Positions 1-5,691 of a DNA stretch of 8,628 nt are shown piece by piece. Every line of letters begins with the position of its first letter. Position 1 is the first letter of the stretch. The stretch is taken from NCBI GenBank assembly GCA_024280975.1, contig JAMXLQ010000011.1, forward strand, positions 1 to 8,628. Direction: 5' to 3'. The position numbers and the translations under genes were made by a program. The notes beneath the pieces are model-generated. The model ran no database searches, was not told where the DNA came from, and saw nothing but the letters and a program-made list of their open reading frames with translations. Source of the DNA: Methanosarcina sp. GTDB taxonomy: Archaea > Halobacteriota > Methanosarcinia > Methanosarcinales > Methanosarcinaceae.

Positions 1-2
1 TG

Positions 3-674
3 CGGCAGAAGCTGATAGGGCTTGAACTTATAGATGAATCGAGGACTGAGCTGGTCCTCCAGTGCCTTCTTAATTATAACGATTTATCTCTTAGACGGAT
101 AATCAAAAATATGTATGGTCTTATACGTTCCATGCTTGAAGATTCTATGAAAGCTTTTCAAGATTGCAATGTAGAACTCGCTGAAGATGTTACCCAGAGA
201 GATGATGATGTAGATCGTTTCTATTTTCTCTCTATTCGCCAACTTAATGCTGCAATGGAAGATATCGAGCTCTCTGAAATGATAGGAATTCGGCATCTGC
301 AAGAATGCCTTGAGTACAGGCTGATTATGAAAATAATTGAGCGCATAGGAGATCATGCAGTCAGAATAGCTGTAAACGTCCAAAGAATGGATTCTGCAGT
401 TAACCCTGATAACCCGATTTTCAAGATGGCTGAACTCTCCCTTAATGTATTCAGGAGTTCAATTGACTCTATAGCGCAAGAAGACTTGCAGACAATCAAC
501 AAAATTGTTGAAGAAGCAAAAAGTATTTCTCAGTATGGAGTTTCTCTGGAGCCACAGAAGGCGGGAAATACAAATAATGTTGAAATTAGCATGGTTCTGG
601 AGAGTCTCAGGAGAATAGCTGAATATAGCGGCGATATCGCAGAAGCTTCAATCAATATGAATGTAAAGATCTAA
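3..674 (+). CDS. PhoU-family phosphate uptake regulator, 5' end outside the window
   Basis: The frame is open from the left edge to a TAA at 672-674 (223 residues visible), so the internal ATG at 111 is not the true start. The visible protein is all helical in character. It contains the PhoU-type sequence ERIGDHAVRIAVNV, with the acidic/His pattern of PhoU metal-binding helices, and an earlier acidic stretch (TQRDDDVDRFYF) that fits the first PhoU repeat. PhoU proteins act in the cytoplasm and link the Pst phosphate transporter to phosphate-responsive control. Archaeal versions often carry an N-terminal AbrB/SpoVT-like DNA-binding domain; that part would lie outside the window and cannot be checked. 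No pst genes are visible. The gene converges on the cysteine-rich gene to its right. Family assignment is fairly firm; the exact role is inferred. Confidence 0.85.
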   Translation, partial: RQKLIGLELIDESRTELVLQCLLNYNDLSLRRIIKNMYGLIRSMLEDSMKAFQDCNVELAEDVTQRDDDVDRFYFLSIRQLNAAMEDIELSEMIGIRHLQECLEYRLIMKIIERIGDHAVRIAVNVQRMDSAVNPDNPIFKMAELSLNVFRSSIDSIAQEDLQTINKIVEEAKSISQYGVSLEPQKAGNTNNVEISMVLESLRRIAEYSGDIAEASINMNVKI

Positions 675-988
675 ATCTTAGGTATTTAATTTATAAACGA
701 GGAATATAACCTTTTAATTCTCAAAGTCTCTTAATTTATTATTCTTTTCTTTTTCCCAATTTATTGCTCCCAAATATGTCTTTTACTCTAAGAGGGTAAT
801 TTCTATAGTTGTATTGATAAAACTTAAGTGGTTGAACTGAGAATTAAATAAAATTAAACCTTCAACTGTCTAAAACACCAACTCAGTAATGAAACTCATT
901 GGGCTTAATTTTGCACTTCAGGTGTATTTCACGTTTTATATTTTAGGAGTAAAAAGTAAAATTTGAGACGATAAAGTCTCATTCTTTT
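675..988. other. Intergenic region between convergent genes
   Basis: No convincing gene is seen. The stretch is AT-rich. Just after the PhoU-type gene there is a pyrimidine tract (about 742-757, TTCTTTTCTTTTTCCC) that could end its transcription on the + strand. It also holds the left copy of the direct repeat (822-878) and the hairpin at 964-981. Confidence 0.6.
822..878. repeat. Direct repeat, left copy
   Basis: Pairs without gaps with 1726-1782. The last 48 bases match at 41 positions, and the 26-base core (853-878) differs at only one position from 1757-1782; it includes CCTTCAACTGTCTAAAACAC. Similarity ends sharply on the right, at 879. The two copies flank the cysteine-rich gene and its promoter. 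They could be ends of a decayed mobile element or duplicated regulatory sites. Confidence 0.75.
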
Positions 989-990
989 TT
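964..990. terminator. Hairpin with T-tract between convergent genes
   Basis: TGAGAC (964-969) and GTCTCA (976-981) form a perfect 6-bp stem with a 6-base loop. On the + strand TTCTTTTTT follows at once. On the minus strand the hairpin is followed by AAATTTTACTTTTTAC. It lies directly after the stop of the cysteine-rich gene, so it probably ends that transcript and may also stop read-through from the PhoU-type gene. Confidence 0.6.
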
Positions 991-1369
991 AGTTACACGA
1001 ATCACAGTTTGAAGGACAGTTTGAATCACATGAAACACATGATCCATTTTCACAAGATAATCCTGGACAACATGAAGAACCTACACACGATGGGCAAGAA
1101 CTGCATGATTGACAAGTATTTGAAGAAGTTGTTGACTTATCAGAAGATGTTGTTGACCCACTACTTAATGGACACTTATCCGAAGAAGTTGTAGACTCAT
1201 CAGAGGAGGTTGCTGATTTATCAGAAGACATCGCTGACCATGCATCTTTCATACTAAATTGATTAGTTGTTTTATAGCAATCGCTAAAGGAAGTTGCACT
1301 AACGGCTGAAGCCAATCCAGTCAGTGCAAAGAGTACTGTCAGTAGAATAACTAAAGTTTTTTTTGCCAT
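989..1369 (-). CDS. Small exported Ser/Thr-rich, cysteine-rich protein of unknown function
   Basis: 126 residues, family not recognised. Residues 1-25 are a clear signal peptide: Lys-Lys at 3-4, a hydrophobic core, and ASAVSA before a likely cut near 25/26. Residues about 48-84 are low-complexity and built from variants of TSSDKS (SSDKS, TSSDES, TSSDKC, TSSNTC). Residues 86-126 hold 12 cysteines, many as C-x2-C or C-x3-C pairs plus one adjacent pair (C100-C101); 14 cysteines in all. The protein is therefore probably secreted or wall-associated. It could be disulfide-knotted or metal-binding; the sequence does not decide. The start is supported by AGGAG at 1379-1383, nine bases before the ATG. 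A strong BoxA lies about 280 bases upstream. The repeated Ser/Asp codons could allow length variation by slippage. No neighbour explains its role. Confidence 0.75.
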   Translation of the reverse strand: MAKKTLVILLTVLFALTGLASAVSATSFSDCYKTTNQFSMKDAWSAMSSDKSATSSDESTTSSDKCPLSSGSTTSSDKSTTSSNTCQSCSSCPSCVGSSCCPGLSCENGSCVSCDSNCPSNCDSCN

Positions 1370-1378
1370 CTTATGGTT

Positions 1379-1383
1379 CTCCT
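1379..1383 (-). promoter_or_regulatory. Ribosome binding site of the cysteine-rich gene
   Basis: AGGAG on the minus strand, nine bases before the ATG at 1367-1369. It fixes the start and supports this as a translated gene. Confidence 0.7.
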
Positions 1384-1647
1384 ACATCAATCTGTTTGTT
1401 TTTTTCAGAGTTGGATCATTTAGGATTCTAGAAGTCCTTGGAGAATGAGAGACTCTATACCTTCTGCTAGTCATAAAGATCTCTAATTTCCCGCAGATTT
1501 CACAGAACTTATTAAGAAAACATATTTTGTTAAACAACCTTCCAGAAGTAAGTCTAGAAGAATTTACTTCATTGGTACACTTCACAATAAAACCTGAGAA
1601 TATATGAAGATTTTCCAAATACAATATAGAGAAGTAAGTATATGAAA

Positions 1648-1657
1648 TATATATAAA
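1648..1657 (-). promoter_or_regulatory. Probable BoxA (TATA) promoter for the cysteine-rich gene
   Basis: The minus strand reads TTTATATATA, a near-ideal archaeal BoxA. A start of transcription would be expected near 1622-1626, giving a leader of about 250 bases before the ATG at 1369. The long leader is unusual; a TTG-initiated frame of 80 codons (1382-1624) would begin just at the predicted transcript start, but its protein is not convincing. Confidence 0.45.
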
Positions 1658-1725
1658 GTAGAGTAATTTAACCTATAGTTTTTATGTAAATTATGGAAAA
1701 TGTGACATAAATTAAAAAATGTAGT

Positions 1726-1782
1726 ACTTATGCAGTTTAACTGAAAAATCAATAGTATTAAGCCTTCAACTGTCTAAAACAC
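1726..1782. repeat. Direct repeat, right copy
   Basis: Same orientation as the copy at 822-878, 904 bases away. The identical run is 20 bases (1763-1782). A partial echo, CAAAACACCAA, follows at about 1792-1802 and resembles TAAAACACCAA of the left copy. Confidence 0.75.
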
Positions 1783-2078
1783 GATCCTAGTCAAAACACC
1801 AAATATTCTTGGTTTTGGACCTTAAGTGAATAAGTCATATATGATAAGGGGCACTTACATTATAACTAATAAGTTTAATCATTTCTATTTAGAGTATATC
1901 CAAAAAATATATAACAAATTTATTTTATCTATAGCTGTGGAAGTTCCCAGTACCTTCCAACCAAGAGGTTTCCAGTACCTTCAATCAGGCATTTATGGGC
2001 TGCAGGTATTTCTTATCTGCAACTCAAAAATTTATAAGTACAGTAACTGAAAAGGAAATCCAACCTGGTAGAATATTT

Positions 2079-2107
2079 GGTAATACTGTGACTTTGCTAG
2101 TATTGCC
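2079..2107. repeat. Hairpin-forming inverted repeat
   Basis: GGTAATACT (2079-2087) pairs with AGTATTGCC (2099-2107) over nine positions, with one U-G pair in the + strand RNA, around an 11-base loop. No T-tract follows. Its role is unknown; it may be a remnant of a mobile element end. Confidence 0.4.
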
Positions 2108-2188
2108 TGAATTATGAAGGTTTCTACAGTTTTCTAAGATCCTTTATTTAAGGTTTGATTCAGATAGCTATCCATTTATCGTGGAGAT

Positions 2189-2335
2189 TTATTTACAAAC
2201 AGTCTAAAAATTTGACCAGAATGTCATTCCATACTAAAAATGAACTCAGTAGGCAAAACTCGATACTGTCCTGTGTGTAGATACTGGACAAAGGTAGGTA
2301 CTGCAAGGCTTGATTCAATCATGATTTATGAATGA
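2189..2335 (+). pseudogene. Candidate relic of a zinc-ribbon protein, possibly a transposase start
   Basis: In one frame the + strand reads SLKI, a TGA stop at 2213-2215, PECHSILKMNSVGKTRY, then CPVCRYWTKVG and a TGA at 2333-2335. If the first TGA was once a cysteine codon (TGC or TGT), the result is a four-ligand ribbon of the form CPECH...GKTRYxCPVC. That is the pattern seen at the N-terminus of several transposases and other zinc-ribbon proteins. The ATG at 2240 would leave only 31 residues, without the first pair of ligands. No other transposase parts were recognised nearby, so this rests on the motif alone. It could be chance. Confidence 0.3.
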
Positions 2336-2526
2336 GAGGTCTGCATGGAGAAAACCAGTTTTTCTATGTTTTATAGTGCATGCAAAACCAAACCTAAACG
2401 TTAAGCCCTTGGCTCTAATATCATTTACTGTCTATATTTAGTCCGATATGTTGCTTCTTAAGTCCATCGCCTTAGAAATCCATCTTGCTACAACTCAAAA
2501 GAGATGTAAAAATTAGATCATGAGCA

Positions 2527-2543
2527 AAAATAAAAATAAAAAA
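2527..2543 (-). terminator. T-tract terminator after the first tRNA-Leu
   Basis: Seven bases after the discriminator base the minus strand reads TTTTTTATTTTTATTTTT, the usual oligo-T end of an archaeal tRNA transcript. The second tRNA copy has no such tract directly behind it, which fits co-transcription of both copies with the end here. Confidence 0.6.
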
Positions 2544-2549
2544 GTTTAA

Positions 2550-2634
2550 TGCGAGGGATGGGATTCGAACCCACGAATTCCTACGAAACTAGGCCCTCAA
2601 CCTAGCGCCTTTGACCTGGCTGGGCAACCCTCGC
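2550..2634 (-). tRNA. tRNA-Leu (anticodon GAG), copy 1
   Basis: 85 bases, read on the minus strand. The acceptor stem is GCGAGGG with CCCTCGC, and A (2550) is the discriminator. The D stem is GCC/GGC around a loop containing CAGG. The anticodon stem CTAGG/CCTAG encloses TTGAGGG, so the anticodon is GAG (complement of 2596-2598). A long variable arm (TTC-GTAG-GAA stem) makes it class II, as expected for leucine, and the T loop is TTCGAAT. CCA is not encoded, as is common in archaea. It is identical over all 85 bases to the copy at 2753-2837, which suggests recent duplication or gene conversion. The intervening 118 bases are AT-rich and show only weak TATA-like sequences, so co-transcription from the promoter near 2926 is likely. 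No intron is seen. Confidence 0.95.
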
Positions 2635-2734
2635 ATAGCGATGTCTTACAAATAAAGAATATGAAATTCTTTACAAAAATAACTTTCAGAAACGTATGAA
2701 ATTTAAAATTGTTGAAGTTAAGTGTTTGAAGTTG

Positions 2735-2854
2735 ACAGATTAAGAAATTTAGTGCGAGGGATGGGATTCGAACCCACGAATTCCTACGAAACTAGGCCCT
2801 CAACCTAGCGCCTTTGACCTGGCTGGGCAACCCTCGCATTTCGTTTTAATCTGT
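2735..2854 (-). other. Self-complementary flanks around tRNA-Leu copy 2
   Basis: Read 5' to 3' on the minus strand, ACAGATTAA, a 3-base bulge AAC, GAAAT, then the tRNA, then CTAA, ATTTC, and TTAATCTGT. This gives 9 bp plus 5 bp outside the acceptor stem. There is a 3-base bulge on the 5' side; on the 3' side the discriminator plus CTAA make a 5-base bulge. The shape recalls a bulge-helix-bulge, the substrate of the archaeal splicing endonuclease, but helix and bulge sizes are not canonical. Confidence 0.45.
2753..2837 (-). tRNA. tRNA-Leu (anticodon GAG), copy 2
   Basis: Identical to the copy at 2550-2634, including the GAG anticodon (complement of 2799-2801). It is the copy nearer the promoter, on the rpoD side. 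Its flanks are special: nine bases upstream of the tRNA (ACAGATTAA on the minus strand, 2846-2854) are fully complementary to bases downstream (2735-2743), and five more (2838-2842 with 2744-2748) pair next to the acceptor stem. The precursor could thus fold into a stem extended beyond the mature ends. The first copy lacks this. Confidence 0.95.
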
Positions 2855-2925
2855 GTCTCGTATGTTTCGTTATGAATATCCGGCGCGCTTTACGCCTTGC
2901 ACTCCCTCACAATATCGTGGATAAT

Positions 2926-2933
2926 ATATAAAC
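2926..2933 (-). promoter_or_regulatory. BoxA promoter of the tRNA-Leu pair
   Basis: The minus strand reads TTTATATA, a perfect archaeal BoxA, about 90 bases before the second tRNA gene. Transcription would start near 2900, leaving a 5' leader of about 60 bases. A 7-bp inverted repeat, CCCTCAC (2904-2910) and GTGAGGG (2944-2950), is centred almost exactly on this box. Confidence 0.55.
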
Positions 2934-3104
2934 ATTTCGAGTCGTGAGGGTCACCGGGAATAAGTTTTGGAAGAACTATAATCAGACATAATGACCTACA
3001 CTATTTAGACACAAAACACCCACAAGACAATAATAAATCAGGCGTGAAAGATCCATAGAAACATCTATGTATTGAAACATTCAGAACTCTAAAGCCTTAA
3101 TCTC

Positions 3105-3110
3105 AAAAAA
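3105..3110 (-). terminator. Possible T-tract terminator of the ribosomal/rpoD operon
   Basis: The minus strand reads CCAATTTTTTGAG about 30 bases after the rpoD stop codon. A run of six T without a hairpin can end archaeal transcripts. The small hairpin at 3054-3069 follows further on. Weak evidence. Confidence 0.3.
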
Positions 3111-3140
3111 TTGGGTTTGGGCCTGTGTCCGAGTCGCGGC

Positions 3141-3941
3141 TCAGAACTGGTCCAAAATACTCAAGAGTTCTTCAGCTTTGCCTTTGATCACATTTGCCGC
3201 ATTAAGGGCAAGATCCTTGGCTATGTAAGAACCATCGGACTCCATCGTAAACACAAAAGCGTTTTCGTTGAAGCCTATGTTTATTGCGTGAATGTCACAA
3301 ACCTGCTCACAGAGCCTGCAGAGCGAACATTTGAGAAGGTCCTCCTCAGAAATTTTGGCTCCTGACTCTTCGATCCGTATAATGTTTTTAGGACATTCGG
3401 CTGCACAGTGCCCGCATGCGTCACAGTTTACAATGTTTATAATAGGCACGTTCTTGTAGCCGCAAGCGACTCCTGCCTGCCATTTAACACTGTCCCTGCC
3501 GTAACCCATATGAGCAATAGCTTCAAGCACAAGTTTCTGTCCCTTTTTCAGCTCAACAATTGGTATGTTGGGGTCAGCTGGCTGTATTTTTGGATCAGAA
3601 GAGATAAGATCCCGCGAATATACCGTGCCCGGACCTTCTGCACTGAGGGTTAAGGAAACCTCACAGGCAGGACAGCCTTCCCCTTCACAAACATCGCATT
3701 CTGCCTGCGGCACATACGTCTCTATATCCGTTACAATTGGGATTAAGGACAGACGTAGAGCCAGTTGCTCATCATAGAGTACCGAGGTGTTGTCATAAAG
3801 GTTTACATACTCGATCGCAAGCGTTGGTACATCTGCAACCATGGCACGTCGAATGCCGTTGGCAAAAGATGTGCTAACTTTTGAAAGCACGAATTTTGCA
3901 GATCTATCCGATAACTCCAGAATGTCTACTTCCATCGTCAT
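3141..3941 (-). CDS. rpoD: DNA-directed RNA polymerase subunit D (Rpo3) with ferredoxin-like domain
   Basis: 266 residues. This is the archaeal counterpart of half of the bacterial alpha dimer (eukaryotic Rpb3); with subunit L it starts assembly of RNA polymerase. The N-terminal part (about 5-75) has the alpha-like dimerisation sequence, for example FANGIRRAMVADVPTLAIEYV. A four-cysteine group follows (C82, C85, C90, C93). The ferredoxin-like insert carries two full C-x2-C-x2-C-x3-C motifs, C173/176/179/183 and C205/208/211/215, so two [4Fe-4S] clusters are expected, as reported for Methanosarcina subunit D; many other archaea have one or none. It is the last protein gene of the rps13-rps4-rps11 cluster, 83 bases after rps11. 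The start may be the ATG at 3941 or, two codons on, the ATG at 3935, which has AAGGT (3942-3946) at a better spacing. Confidence 0.97.
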   Translation of the reverse strand: MTMEVDILELSDRSAKFVLSKVSTSFANGIRRAMVADVPTLAIEYVNLYDNTSVLYDEQLALRLSLIPIVTDIETYVPQAECDVCEGEGCPACEVSLTLSAEGPGTVYSRDLISSDPKIQPADPNIPIVELKKGQKLVLEAIAHMGYGRDSVKWQAGVACGYKNVPIINIVNCDACGHCAAECPKNIIRIEESGAKISEEDLLKCSLCRLCEQVCDIHAINIGFNENAFVFTMESDGSYIAKDLALNAANVIKGKAEELLSILDQF

Positions 3942-4024
3942 ACCTTAATTTCCCTTATATTTTAATGCATTCAAAAAAAGAGAATTTTAGAAGAATTCGC
4001 TGAAAAATTCTCTGAAGAATTCCC

Positions 4025-4405
4025 TTATACACGTCTTCCGCCTTTCGGGCGAGTGCCGTCATGCGGGACAGGAGTGACGTCTTCGATCCTGCCAATCCGG
4101 ATTCCTGCTCTTGCAAAAGCCCTGATTGCAGCTTGGGCACCAGGACCCGGGCTTCTCTGCTTGTTTCCACCAGGAGCTCTTACCCTTATATGGATGCCAT
4201 GGATACCTTTATCCCTGAGCTGGTCAGCAAGCTGGCCTGCCATCTGCATGGCAGTATAAGGAGAGCTTTCGTCTCTTGCAGCTTTTACGACCATACCACC
4301 GGAAGACTTTGCAATGGTTTCAGCTCCTGTGATATCGGTTACAGTAATAATTGTATTGTTAAACGAAGATTTGATGTGAGCTACAGCCCATTTCATGTCT
4401 GCCAT
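4025..4405 (-). CDS. rps11: 30S ribosomal protein S11 (uS11)
   Basis: 126 residues, close to the usual archaeal length. uS11 sits on the platform of the small subunit and contacts 16S rRNA near the E site. Typical sequences are visible: HIKSSFNNTIITVTDITG near the start, SSPYTAMQMAG in the middle, RVRAPGGNKQRSPGPGAQAAIRAFARAG, and the conserved C-terminal DVTPVPHDGTRPKGGRRV. The gene begins two bases after the rps4 stop codon. Its ribosome binding site (GGGAGGAG) lies inside the last codons of rps4, so the two are probably translationally coupled. Same operon as rps13, rps4 and rpoD. Nothing unusual. Confidence 0.98.
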   Translation of the reverse strand: MADMKWAVAHIKSSFNNTIITVTDITGAETIAKSSGGMVVKAARDESSPYTAMQMAGQLADQLRDKGIHGIHIRVRAPGGNKQRSPGPGAQAAIRAFARAGIRIGRIEDVTPVPHDGTRPKGGRRV

Positions 4406-4407
4406 GA

Positions 4408-5061
4408 TTATCTCCTCCCTCTCTTCTTCCTTCCGCCGCCTCTTTCAGGAGCCTTCTCTTTAGCCTGTCTTGCTTCTGCAACAGCCCTCAAAGTAGTTGT
4501 GCTGTCTGCAAGCGCAGATGCCACCTGAACAGGTCTTTCGGGGTGAGATTCGCTAACAAGCGGAGAGGTTCCATAGTACCCGATATGCATCTCATCTTCC
4601 TTGGAGACGAGCATTCCTGGAATAGTAGCCTTTCTGCCGTTTACTGCGATGTGTCCGTGAGTGATAAACTGGCGGGCCTGGATAACTGTCCTGGCAAGCC
4701 CGAGACGGAGAACCTGGGTCTGGAGCCTCCTTTCGAGAATATTTTCAGTTTTTAAAGAGAGAATATCGTCAATGTCAGCGTCCGACTTAATGATACCATA
4801 GCGGATAAGCTTTGAAAGAATTTCTTCGGACTGTGTCTTCTGATGTCCTTCAAGTCCTCTTTCCTGAGAGTTTGCAGCACTTGCAAGTAATTTCCGGGCT
4901 TCAGACCTGTACATCCTGAGCATACTAGCTGCTTTCCAGACCTCTCTCTTATTTCTGAGACCGTATGCCTTTACGAGCTGGACTTCGGATGCCATTCTGG
5001 CTTCCTGCCAGGGGTGCTTCGGAGTCTCGAAACTTTTACTTTTTTTACCTGGATATGCCAT
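4408..5061 (-). CDS. rps4: 30S ribosomal protein S4 (uS4)
   Basis: 217 residues. uS4 is a primary 16S rRNA-binding protein that nucleates assembly of the small-subunit body. The archaeal N-terminus (AYPGKKSKSFETPKHPWQ) is clear. The S4 RNA-binding fold runs at about residues 105-165 and includes ERRLQTQVLRLGLARTVIQA and ARQFITHGHIAVNGRKATIPG. The C-terminal tail is basic and low-complexity (GGGRKKRGRR), as in relatives. The ATG at 5061 has AGGTGA six bases upstream. It lies 21 bases after rps13 and 2 bases before rps11. In bacteria S4 controls the related alpha operon by feedback; whether that holds here cannot be read from the sequence. Confidence 0.98.
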   Translation of the reverse strand: MAYPGKKSKSFETPKHPWQEARMASEVQLVKAYGLRNKREVWKAASMLRMYRSEARKLLASAANSQERGLEGHQKTQSEEILSKLIRYGIIKSDADIDDILSLKTENILERRLQTQVLRLGLARTVIQARQFITHGHIAVNGRKATIPGMLVSKEDEMHIGYYGTSPLVSESHPERPVQVASALADSTTTLRAVAEARQAKEKAPERGGGRKKRGRR

Positions 5062-5082
5062 TTAAAATCACCTACCGGAAAA

Positions 5083-5541
5083 TCACTTTTTCCTGCTGAC
5101 ACCGACAGTTGACCCGCGGCGACCTGTGGATTTTGTTCTCTGTCCTCTGACCTTAAGACCTCTTTCATGCCTTAGACCTCTATAGGCGCGAACCTTCTTC
5201 AGGTTGTTAATATCTTCCCTGAAGGTCAGTACGATATCCGTACCCAGCAGGTGCTTGTCCTGTCCTGTTGTCAGGTCTTTCTGCCTGTTCAGCATCCATG
5301 AAGGAACAATGTCCTCGAACTTCCCAATTGCGCTGTCGAGTTTTGCCACTTCTTCATCTGGCAGATATCCAAGTATAGCAGTAGGGTCTACCCCTGCGCC
5401 CTTTGCAATAAGGACAGCAGTGCGCCTCCCTATTCCTGGGAGACCTGTAAGGGCGTACTGTACGGGTTTTGCCCCCTGCAGGTCGGTATTCATAATCCGA
5501 ACAAGATGCCTTAATTCTTCATTATTCTTTTCTTCTACCAT
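5083..5541 (-). CDS. rps13: 30S ribosomal protein S13 (uS13)
   Basis: 152 residues from the chosen start. uS13 is in the head of the small subunit and contacts P-site tRNA and the 50S subunit through intersubunit bridges. The helix-hairpin-helix-like sequence ALTGLPGIGRRTAVLIAKGAG, the KKVRAYRGLRHERGLKVRGQRTKSTGRRG-type basic tail and the C-terminal VSRKK are typical. The frame is open ten codons further, to an ATG at 5571. However, GGAGG at 5548-5552, six bases before the ATG at 5541, would lie inside that extension, and MVEEKNNEELRHLVRI is the expected archaeal N-terminus. First gene of the operon; a BoxA lies about 140 bases upstream. Confidence 0.97.
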   Translation of the reverse strand: MVEEKNNEELRHLVRIMNTDLQGAKPVQYALTGLPGIGRRTAVLIAKGAGVDPTAILGYLPDEEVAKLDSAIGKFEDIVPSWMLNRQKDLTTGQDKHLLGTDIVLTFREDINNLKKVRAYRGLRHERGLKVRGQRTKSTGRRGSTVGVSRKK

Positions 5542-5547
5542 ATACTC

Positions 5548-5552
5548 CCTCC
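5548..5552 (-). promoter_or_regulatory. Ribosome binding site that fixes the rps13 start
   Basis: GGAGG on the minus strand with a 6-base spacer to the ATG at 5539-5541. It decides against the longer frame starting at 5571. Confidence 0.85.
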
Positions 5553-5683
5553 AGGGGAATGCATACAGCATCCTGTAGCCCCTGATCGAATACCCTTAAG
5601 GAATACGAAAAAGTCAGGAGCAGCTCTCAAAAGGAGCTTCTTTACAGCATATACTGATGAGTGCATTTACATACAATTCCCAG

Positions 5684-5691
5684 TATATAAG
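5684..5691 (-). promoter_or_regulatory. Probable BoxA promoter of the rps13-rps4-rps11-rpoD operon
   Basis: The minus strand reads CCTTATATACTG, containing a good BoxA. Transcription would start near 5660, giving a leader of about 120 bases before rps13. Within this leader AGCTC (5622-5626) and GAGCT (5634-5638) can form a short hairpin. Confidence 0.5.

Larger units (their letters stand above)
1385..2549. other. Long AT-rich region without a convincing gene
   Basis: About 1.2 kb lie between the cysteine-rich gene and the tRNA genes. They hold a BoxA (1648-1657), the right repeat copy (1726-1782), the hairpin at 2079-2107 and a zinc-ribbon relic (2189-2335). Open frames of 70-80 codons occur (for example 1826-2050, starting with GTG) but have no good ribosome binding site and look like chance products. 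The region reads like decayed DNA. Confidence 0.6.
2838..3140. other. Intergenic region between tRNA-Leu and rpoD
   Basis: It holds the tRNA leader, the BoxA with its symmetric inverted repeat, and a 6-bp hairpin CATAGA-AACA-TCTATG at 3054-3069. No gene is seen. The L18e gene that often follows rpoD and tRNA-Leu in other archaea is absent. Confidence 0.6.

Noticed and set aside
1009..1194. Open frame of 61 codons on the + strand
   Set aside because: It is the antisense shadow of the cysteine-rich gene; its apparent order comes from the repeated Ser/Asp codons on the other strand.
1382..1624. Frame of 80 codons on the minus strand starting with TTG, about 25 bases after a BoxA
   Set aside because: The position would fit a leaderless transcript, but the protein shows no family resemblance and no biased composition, and the start is a rare TTG. 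I treat it as leader DNA of the cysteine-rich gene.
1826..2050. GTG-initiated frame of 74 codons on the + strand
   Set aside because: No ribosome binding site, AT-driven composition (Ile, Tyr, Asn, Lys), no recognisable motif.
2349..2365. Hairpin AGAAAA-CCAGT-TTTTCT
   Set aside because: All A-T apart from one pair, no gene next to it to terminate; expected by chance in AT-rich DNA.
2881..2915. Possible third, decayed tRNA copy upstream of tRNA-Leu copy 2
   Set aside because: The stretch shares a few short words with the D arm and acceptor end but cannot form a tRNA fold.
4053..4528. Long + strand frames opposite rps11 and rps4
   Set aside because: Antisense shadows of strongly conserved ribosomal protein genes.
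5542..5571. Ten-codon N-terminal extension of rps13
   Set aside because: The ribosome binding site of the shorter form lies inside it, and the extension does not resemble S13 proteins.
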